From Procambarus clarkii (lineage: Eukaryota; Arthropoda; Malacostraca; Decapoda; Cambaridae): DNA of 64,000 nucleotides. Below the pieces are notes generated by a model, which saw only the letters and a list, made by a program, of their open reading frames with translations, had not been told where the DNA came from and ran no database searches. The stretch lies in the NCBI RefSeq assembly GCF_040958095.1, contig NC_091193.1, positions 26,091,554 to 26,155,553 of the forward strand. The letters run 5' to 3'. Shown in pieces: positions 56,917 to 64,000 of this stretch. Position numbers and translations under genes: made by a program. Position 1 is the stretch's first letter, and every line of letters begins with the position of its first letter.

Positions 56917-57301
56917 GTCTTTTGTCTTTAATTCCTTTAGTCTTTCCTTGTAACTCATACCTCTGCGCTCTGGGACCAGTTGATGGCATACGTCAGAACT
57001 TTCTGTACCTTCGTCGGGTGTTTGAAGAGATGGGGACTGCACGCTGGTGCTGCCTATTCCAAAATACATCTGATATATATGGTATACAAATTCCTAAACA
57101 ACTCTTTGTTCAGGTTACTAAAGGCTGTTAATTTTATTTTATTTTGCCTCGAGGGGCGGTGTGTCCATTCATCCTGTGAGTGGACACAGGATGAGTGGCG
57201 CTTTCGTTGTACCTAGACACAGCTGGGACTTGCTTAACTATCTCAAGTGAACAGCTCCTCAAACAAGAAGATTAACATCTGTCAACCCTTAAATTCTTAC
57301 G

Positions 57302-58000
57302 TTATCTTGCGGGTGCAAAATGGGGAAATCTTTTAAGAACAGTATCAATATTTGACAAATAGTGTTTTCCTAACTCAAACAATGTGGGGTTTATTATTCT
57401 ACAGTTATTCCTAATGTCTCTCAGGTGTTCACATTCACGTAGATAGTGGTCAAGGCGGTGTCCATCACTCTCACCACAGATTCTGCAACTCCTCTGCTCA
57501 ACTGTTGTTTCCATTCCGAATCGCCATGGATATTTGAATCCAAGACAGATTCTCGCTATTACTGATTCTCTCCCTCGTCCTCCTCCTCTTCGTCCATAAT
57601 GATTGGGATTGCCAGCTGCAACCATGTTGTACCATCGTACAGATTCACTGGTTTGTGCTTCTATCCTCCTTTCCTCAGTTACCTTGTCACGGTGATGTTG
57701 GCTGATAATACCTCTAATTTGTAGTAGAGTCTTGGGTATGAAGTATTCAATATGGTCTCCTTCAGCGCCTTCAGCAGCCAGCACATCTGCTCGTTCATTC
57801 CCACATATTCCAACATGGGAGGGGATCCACAGAAACTTGACGACTCTTCCCTGATTGGTTAGTACTCTCACAGCTCTCTTGATCTCAGCGACTATCACAA
57901 GATTTTCTGTCCGATTTTTACTAAGGCTTTGCAGTGCTGCTTTTGAATCAGTACCGAACACTGAACCGTTAGTGTTTTGTTTAAGGAATCTTAATGTCAT
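57302..58000 (-). pseudogene. LINE E RNase H and C-terminal domain, 232 codons
   Basis: Begins within RNase H: FGTDSKAALQSL (third acidic motif), FLWIPSHVGICGNERADVLA (HVGI-N-ADxLA motif). Then a linker with a GRRGGGRGRESVIARICLGF block and a C-terminal CRICGESDGHRLDHYLREC zinc-finger-like motif before ending LKRFPHFAPAR. The first YTDGS motif is outside this frame, upstream near 58130 (complement encodes TDGSSNPLNG). Interrupted, non-functional. Confidence 0.85.
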
Positions 58001-58219
58001 AACAATGGCAGTTAGCTATGCTTGCGTTGAAGAGGCACAGTTGTCAATACGTGTTTTTTCTTCATTTCCCTGTTGGAAGGCATTATTCCTAGTTACAGTG
58101 TATGCTGCACCAGCCCTGCCATTGAGAGGATTAGATGACCCATCAGTGTAGATTTGTTCTAATTAGTTTCCGGCTTCTTCATTAATTTCCACGATACTTG
58201 TGCCTCATTTCTTGTGGTA

Positions 58220-58720
58220 TCATGTTGGACTTTTCGTTGCCATTTCATTGATGATAATCTTGCATGAGTCATCCTCCCAGGGAGGTAACCTCTCTACAGG
58301 CAGGAGCTCACGGGCTTGCTGAAGCAGGTGAAGCTCTTCCAGGTAGCAGACTGATCTGTGATGCCATTTTTTGCTTCTCCTGTTTCCCCCTGAAAGTAGC
58401 ACAGAACTCAGTTTTTTCTTGGCAATATCATTGTAATGGGGATCTCTGCCTATCTTAATTGCAAGCTTAGCATTCAGCTCCTTAATTCTACTTTTAACAC
58501 TGGGAAGGCACAACTCCTTTCGTAGATTAGACGTTTTGGCAGTTCTTGGAACTCCAAGAATGATTGTCAAGGCTTCAACTTGTGTGCTTTCAATTGTTTT
58601 CATATCGCCTTGGGAATAAGTGCACAGAACTGGTGCGGCATAGTCTATGACGGAGCGCACATAGGCTGTGCACATCATTTTAAGCACAGCAATAGACGCT
58701 CCATGTCCATTCCAGGTCAT
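58220..58720 (-). pseudogene. LINE E region between RT and RNase H, 166 codons
   Basis: Contains KMMCTAYVRSVIDYAAPVLC, LTIILGVPRTAKTSNLRKEL and KELNAKLAIKIGRDPHYNDI, a layout typical of the post-RT region of I-like LINEs. The frame ends near the start of RNase H. Confidence 0.75.
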
Positions 58721-59336
58721 GGCTTTCAGTGCCCTGAGTCGACTTTTACATGTTCCAATGAGTTGGCCGAGTTCCTCTTTCTTCCCCTTGTTAGAGCCGA
58801 CAGTGACGCCAAGGTACCGATAGTGTCAACCCACTTAAGTGTTTCACCATTAATTTGTAAAGTATAGTATACTTTTGTCTTGTTTGTGGAGAGAATATGA
58901 CCGACTTCAACACTGTTCCCTCCCAGGAGTGCCATGGACTCAATACAATCTCAATGTGCCCGGAATTGCAATACAATGCAATACAGTCTCCAGTGCCCAG
59001 AATTCCACATGACAGGTACACAACGTTATAGACGGAAAGATCAATATGACACTACTGGAAATTTTGTAGTGGAAGGCAGAAACAGAGTAGAACATATAAG
59101 AGAGAGAACAGGCAGATGGAATCACTACTGGACTACAGAGGGGGAGGGAGATACCCACAAGACTGGAATACAAGTCATCAACAAGCACACAATTACTACA
59201 CCACACAACAACCACACTACCACCAACACTGGACGAACCACCACCATAACAACACACCCTGGACATGGGTGGAGCGGGGGGGGGGGGGGGGGGAGAACTA
59301 CCAAAGCCCACCAGAAGTGACACGCAATATGGGAAA

Positions 59337-60062
59337 TCATTCATATTTGCAAACATACAAGATCTAAAATCAAAATCAAGAAATAAAGTTAAGTTTATAA
59401 ATGGCCTTCTAATAGTATCGAACTCAATATTTGATGCATTTACAGAAACCCTCACAAAAGACCTCATGGATAGTGAAATCTGGATCCCAAATTATAATTT
59501 ATATAGATGTGACGGAGTAATTAGGTCAAGTGGAGGAGTAGGTCTGTATATTAAAGAGGAGCTGGCGTGCACAGAGCTCCTGAACTCGTCCAATGAGGTG
59601 GTAGAGGTACATGGAATCAAGGTAGAAAATATAAATCTAAATTATTATTCTAATATACAAGCCGCCAGAAGCAACAGTTGAGGAATTCACTGAACAGATC
59701 CACAAAATAGAGAATATCCTTGATAACCTAGCAAACCCAGTACCAGATATTATCTTCCTTGGAGACTTCAATCTACCCAGTTTACAATGGAGAATAGTAA
59801 ACAATAACATTATAGCAGGAAATCAACCTGGAAATAACCAATCACAGGTCAGAGAACTGAAGATTCTGTGACAAATTCTCGCTCAGTCAGCAGATTACAG
59901 AACCAACTAGGAACGAGAACACGCTGGACCTCATATTCACGAACAATGATGAGCTAATCAGAGATATTAGTGTCTCAGACACTACGTACTCGGACCACAA
60001 GCTTATTGAAGTGCAAACTAACATTAATAACGGTAGTAGGCCCAAGAGAAACAACAAGTGAG
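59337..60062 (+). pseudogene. LINE C APE-like endonuclease, broken
   Basis: Motifs used for catalysis in the exonuclease-endonuclease-phosphatase fold are visible: the N..D/E region (AFTET near 59440), GDFN (near 59761) and SDH (near 59993). The frame shifts near 59640, and again around 59870. No functional product is expected. Confidence 0.75.
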
Positions 60063-60537
60063 AAGGGTTATTAAATAAATTCAATTTTAATAATAAGAGG
60101 ATAGACTGGGAGAAAATAAACAGGGAACTTACAAACATTCAATAGGAAAAATGTTCTAAGTAATAAAAATCCTAGACAAGGAATATAAAAACTGACTTCT
60201 GAAGCATATGAAGTCTGTCTGAAACATGTTCCTTTGAGGAAAGCCAGAAAGAGGTCCAATGTAGAAAGAGAACGCAGACGACATTACAAAAGAAGGAAGA
60301 AATTAAAGGAAATGCTTAAGCAGACACGACTCTCCATACAAAGAAGGAATAATTTAAACAAGGGAGATTAAAGAAATCGAACAGAGACTGAGGTATTCAC
60401 ATCAGACTGAGGAAAGACAACTAGAACAGAAAGCAATTCAAGAAATAAAGAAAAACCCAAAATATTTCTTCACATATGCTAAATCAAAAGCAAAAACCAC
60501 TGCCAGTATTGGTTTTACTGGGAATGTTTCACTAGTA

Positions 60538-61139
60538 GTAGTAGTAGTAGGCGTCCTTCAGTGTAAAGACTCTGGAGTTGCGCCCTGACAGGGCGCAAAG
60601 CCTGAGTAGGTAGATATAGAGGAGAAGCTGTTACCCATGCAGCAGGTCCCCCCTCTCCACGTTGCTGAAATTATCCAATACAAAGGCAAATGCCAATACA
60701 CATGGTTCCAGCAACGTCGCAGGAGCTGCCAGAACGAGGTCGACGTCAACAACGAACTGCCGAAGGGGCTCCAACTCCGGATTTTTCCTCGAGGTTGACT
60801 CCTGAAGCCTTTCCCAAAAAAATGGAGTATGGCCGCAAGGCAGCGGAGGTTTAAAATCAGGGTTTTCCTTTCACTAGATGGGCTGCCTTCCCAGGCTATC
60901 GAGTCCCATCTACCTGGAGCAGCTGGTTTTAAGGCGCCAGAGGCACGCCCTCGCACCTTCTCCTGTCGGTAAAAGCAGTTCCGCCGGACTTAAAGATTAA
61001 GCCACCCGTGCAGGCCAGGAGTTGGACTTGGTTGTCAGAGGCTATTGGAGACGCATGCCGTATAGGAGCATTTTATAGGTCATGGGAGCTCGTCCCCCAT
61101 TACCACCCCCTGGCTATGACAACCCCTTGGAACCATTGC
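60538..61139 (-). mobile_element. 602-bp non-autonomous element with (CTA)n tail and 10-bp TSD
   Basis: Flanked by TTCACTAGTA at 60528-60537 and 61140-61149. Read on the minus strand it starts near CAATGGTTCCAAGGGGTTGT and ends in (CTA)n (the (TAG)n run at 60538-60553). It includes GGGACTCGATAGCCTGGGAA and GTTGACGTCGACCTCG. No protein domain. The LINE C reading resumes past it, so the insertion is younger than LINE C. Likely a SINE or the truncated 3' end of another LINE. Confidence 0.8.
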
Positions 61140-61186
61140 TTCACTAGTACAAATGGCAGTAGCACTGCTATTTGTACTAGTGAAGG

Positions 61187-62486
61187 TTCATACACTGAAG
61201 ATGACAAAGAAATTAGTGAAATCCTAAAAAAGCAGTATGAGGACATGTTTAGCACTCCGATACACAGCATGAAGGTGGAAGATCCGGACAACTTCTTTAT
61301 GCGTGATATCCAAACCCCTGTAAATATAACTGATATCAACACGAGTGTGACTGATTTTGAAAGAGAAATTGACAATATGCCCATGCACTTAGCCCCGGGT
61401 CCAGACTCATGGAATTCAATATTTATAAAGAAATGCAAAGTGCCAGTAGCACAGGCACTCAGTATAGTGTGGAGGAAGAGCTTGGACACGGGGGAGATAC
61501 CAGATGCGCTGAAAGCAGCAGACATAGCCCCTCTACACAAGGGAGGGAACAAAGCATTGACAAACAATTATAGACCAGTTGCACTAACGTCCCACATAAT
61601 AGAAGTATTTGAGAGAGTGATCAGGAGTCAGGTTACTAGTTTCACGGAGACCAATGACCTCCACAATCCAGTCCAACGTGGATTTAGAGAAGGAAGATCA
61701 TGCCTCTCACAGCTACTTGACAATTACGACAAAATCACTGAAGCATTAGAAGAAAAACAGAATGCAGATGTGGTATACACGGATTTCGCAAAGGCATTCG
61801 ATAAATGTGACCATGGAGTGATAGCACACAAAATAAGGTCAGTGGGAATAACTGGTAAAGTAGGACGCTGGATACTCAGTTTTCTGTCAGACAAAACACA
61901 AAGAGTAACAGTCAATCATATGAAATCGAGTCTAAGCGCAGTTAAAAGCTCAGTATCTCAAGGTACAGTTCTTGCACCGCTGCTGTTCCTTATTCTCATA
62001 TCAGATATAGACTCAAATACAAGGCACAGCTTCGTATCATCCTTTGCAGATGACACAAAAATCAGCATGAAAATTACCTCTGCTGAAGACATTGAAAAAC
62101 TACAACAAGTAGATATTAATAAAGTTTTCGACTGGGCTGCAGAAAATAACATGATGTTTATCAGCGATAAATTCCAGGTACTCAGGTACGGTAAAAATGA
62201 GGATCTTAAACATAATACAGGGTATAAAACACAATCAAATCTGTCCATAGTCGGAAAACAGCATGTCAAAGATTTGGGAATAATAATGTCTGATGATCTA
62301 ACGTTTAAGGAGCATAACCAAGCAAATATTGCGACAGCCAGAAAAATGATAGGATGGATTATGAGAACTTTCAAATCCAGGGATCCCATCACAATGGTTG
62401 TACTCTTGAAGTCACTTGTGTTGTCCCGTCTTGTGAGAGGGAAGTACTCACTTCCCCCTTCAGAGCAGGAGAGATTGCTGAAATAG
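61187..62486 (+). pseudogene. LINE C reverse transcriptase, long open frame
   Basis: The open frame spans 61008-62486, but only from about 61187 is it LINE sequence; upstream codons lie in the inserted element. RT motifs: NYRPVALTSHIIEVFERVIR, VQRGFREGRSCLSQLLDNYD, VVYTDFAKAFDKCDHGVIAH (first Asp), VSQGTVLAPLLFLILISDID, and catalytic FADDTK (62043-62060), followed by MMFISDKFQVLRYGKN and KDLGIIMSDDLTFKEH. All RT catalytic acidic residues are present. A frame change near 62390-62460 moves the C-terminus to the next frame. Confidence 0.9.
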
Positions 62487-62857
62487 AGGGAATACAGAGA
62501 ACATATACGGCACGCATAGATGAGATAAAACACCTAAATTATTGGGATCGTCTCAAAGCTCTCCAAATGTACTCACTAGAAAGGAGACGAGAAAGATACC
62601 AAATAATATACACGTGGAAAATACTGGAGGGACAGGTCCCAAATCTGCACAGTAAAATAACAACATACTGGAGTGAACGATATGGAAGAAAATGCAGAAT
62701 AGAACCAGTGAAGAGCAGAGGTGCCATAGGCACAATTAGAGAACACTGTATAAACATCAGAGGTCCGCGGTTGTTCAACGTCCTCCCAGCGAGCATAAGA
62801 AATATTGCCGGAACAACCGTGGACATCTTCAAGAGAAAACTAGATAGTTTCCTCTAA
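62420..62857 (+). pseudogene. LINE C C-terminal domain
   Basis: Reads FRAGEIAEIEGIQRTYTARI, YWDRLKALQMYSLERRRERY, INIRGPRLFNVLPASIRNIA and ends TVDIFKRKLDSFL before the stop at 62855-62857. This continues the RT frame after a frame change. The terminal FKRKLDSFL is a typical end for this LINE group. Confidence 0.85.
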
Positions 62858-63008
62858 GGAGTGCCGGACCAACCGGGCTGCGGTGCGTATGTGGGCCTGC
62901 GGGCCGCCGCTCCAAGCAACAGCCTGGTGGACCAAACTCTCACAAGTCAAGCCTGGCCTCGGGCTGCTTGGGGAGTAGAAGAACTCCCAGAACCCCATCA
63001 AGCAGGAC

Positions 63009-63714
63009 TGTTTAATTTTTCCCAAGGTGGGAGCTTGTATTAGGACATCATCTGCATATCCCACTTGTTGTGTTCCTTCCAGAAATTCAATATTTGCAAT
63101 GGCGTTCATAAGTACATTGAATAGTGTAGGGCTTAAGACTCCGCCTTGGGGGGTCCCGAGTTCCATATTCATTGTTCTGGAGACTGCTCCATTGAAGCAA
63201 ACCTTGGCTTTCCTTCCTGTGAGGTAGTCTTCAATCCATTTCACGAGTCTCCCCTTGACACCCATGCATGCAAGCTCGTCCAGGATCGCAATCCCCTGTG
63301 CTTTGTCGAAGGCTCCTTTGATATCAACAAATACAGAATAGTTAGATGTGCCATTAGTAAAGTAATTAATTATACAATTTGCTATGCTCCGTCCTTTAAC
63401 AAATCCATTGACCCCCTCCCCTAACCTGCCTATTTTGTGCAACAGTCGGTTTAGGATGATCCTTTCAAGCATCTTGCAAGTGCATGACATAAGACTGATA
63501 GGTCTGTAATTACCAGGGTCATTAGGCTTCGGTATGGGAACAATTATTGCGTGTTTCCATTGTGTGGGCAACACTCCACTTAGGAATGACTTGTTAAACA
63601 GGTGGAGTAGTGGATTCCCAGACACTTCACACAGTGCATTGAGTATGTCGTAGGTGACGCCATCTGTTGTTATGTCGGGTAGAATTAACAACAAGAATTC
63701 CTGAGCACCACAGG
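63009..63714 (-). mobile_element. LINE (I-like) RT fragment, minus strand
   Basis: Frame running down to about 63012 with DGVTYDILNALCEVSGNPLL, AIIVPIPKPNDPGNYRPISL, VFVDIKGAFDKAQGIAILDE (first Asp), MELGTPQGGVLSPTLFNVLM and catalytic YADDVLIQAP. Intact RT motifs over about 230 codons; the rest is truncated at both ends by neighbouring LINEs (C on the left, B-like on the right). Similar to the RT at 42003-43975 (GTPQGGVLSPTLFNVLM shared). Confidence 0.87.
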
Positions 63715-63734
63715 AAACCTGTTGGGCCATGCAG

Positions 63735-63990
63735 CTGATGACTCCCCCGTTTGAGATGACTCTTGTTGACAGATTTGGGGTAATATCCGTAAGCTTTAGT
63801 CTCCGCCCATTTCAGTGGTTTTCTCTTCATATGATACCTTGTGTCCGGCCATCTGTGCCCAGCATCCTCCTTCATCAATTTACACTTGCTTGAGTTATAC
63901 TCTAGAAGCCACTTTCTGGACCATATTTTTCGTTTTGTCATGGTCATCCTGAAGTTTATTGAAGGCCGCCATTGTATATGTTCTCCTCAT
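63735..63990 (-). mobile_element. LINE (B-like) fragment, minus strand
   Basis: Encodes KWLLEYNSSKCKLMKEDAGH and RWPDTRYHMKRK, the stretch just after the RT active site (compare WLLKFNSSKCKVMKLGSGNR in family A). Extends to or past the window edge. Confidence 0.75.
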
Positions 63991-64000
63991 AAGTCTTACA

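Larger units (their letters stand above)
53796..57150 (-). mobile_element. old LINE (A/B-like) copy containing two expanded minisatellites
   Basis: Three LINE-homologous stretches on the minus strand are in the right order. Near 53796 is the end of the ORF (VVEADSIHSFK coding). At 55593-55735 is the stretch corresponding to 50820-50970 of LINE A copy 5 (CTCACAACTCTGATATTGAG, TTTCTGTGACTCAGGGTACT). At 56917-57150 is TTTAGTCTTTCCTTGTAACT, corresponding to 51040-51240. Between them lie two arrays at the positions where the LINE has a single copy of the same motif. Diverged; frames broken throughout. Confidence 0.78.
57300..58940 (-). mobile_element. LINE family E (I-like), 3' half, minus strand
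   Basis: From the post-RT thumb region (LQINGETLKWVDTIGTLASL near 58860-58800) through an LEYAAP-like block (SVIDYAAPVLCTY) to RNase H and a C-terminal zinc-finger-like motif. The 5' part (endonuclease, RT) is lost at 58940, where another element's 5' part begins. Its sequence differs clearly from family D, so it is a second RNase H-bearing family. Confidence 0.85.
59010..63005 (+). mobile_element. LINE family C, near-complete copy
   Basis: About 3.4 kb without the insertion. Parts in order: the end of an ORF1-like frame rich in His/Thr/Asn with a G-run (59116-59300); an APE-type endonuclease (59320-60060) with NIQDLKSKSRNKVKFINGLL, RSSGGVGLYIKEELACTELL, IIFLGDFNLPSLQW and YSDHKLIEVQ; a linker to about 60535; RT (61190-62486); a C-terminal region ending at 62857 (TVDIFKRKLDSFL); a 3' UTR with GGGAGTAGAAGAACTCCCAG (62973 on). 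Endonuclease plus RT and no RNase H fit the Jockey/CR1 group. Frame breaks occur in the endonuclease and linker; a 602-bp element sits at 60538. Confidence 0.87.

Overview
The window looks like repeat-dominated, gene-poor nuclear DNA of a decapod crustacean; a crayfish-type genome is the best guess. That rests on (i) several non-LTR retrotransposon families whose protein motifs and 3' ends I associate with decapods, (ii) tRNA-derived SINEs, (iii) a short (TTAGG)n arthropod telomere-type tract at 49904-49953, and (iv) very abundant (AC)n, (TA)n and (GA)n microsatellites. The species assignment is inference. I recognise no host protein gene, tRNA gene or rRNA gene. The very long open frames here are products of stop-free tandem repeats or pieces of retrotransposon ORFs. 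By rough count 29 kb of the 64 kb (about 46%) is tandem repeat, in more than 30 arrays with unrelated units of 2 to 61 bp. Layout: 1-6.4 kb, a 26-bp array, SINEs, then a C-rich 15-bp array abutting a 2.75-kb G-rich 11-bp array. 6.6-9.8 kb, one 18-bp minisatellite split by a solo LTR. 10.2-13.4 kb, two LINE copies joined end to end at (AC)n tracts, the second carrying a SINE. 13.4-26.6 kb, a chain of arrays with 17/32, 33/36, 11, 27, 57, 27, 61 and 40-bp units, plus a retroelement fragment and one weak first-exon candidate (18.2-18.44 kb). 27-30.7 kb, a second solo LTR inside a C-rich minisatellite, a SINE, (TA)n blocks around a perfect 74-bp inverted repeat, and a possible Penelope-like fragment. 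31-40 kb, many LINE copies in both orientations. 40.8-50.4 kb, more arrays, including a 15-bp minisatellite that flips orientation in its middle, and an RNase H-type LINE. 50.7-57.2 kb, a LINE, a 60-bp array, a retroelement fragment, and an old LINE copy in which two segments have each expanded into a large minisatellite. 57.3-64 kb, three further LINE families, one nearly complete with a 602-bp element inserted in it and a clear target-site duplication. The window shows a working history of repeats: arrays act as landing sites for LTR elements, (AC)n tracts act as landing sites and tails for LINEs, SINEs share tails with LINEs, and at least two minisatellites were born from LINE sequence. The most original signals are the LINE-born minisatellites, the minisatellite-embedded solo LTRs with intact duplications, the inverted 15-bp array, the 74-bp palindrome, and a conserved hammerhead-ribozyme-like 3' half in a SINE family.
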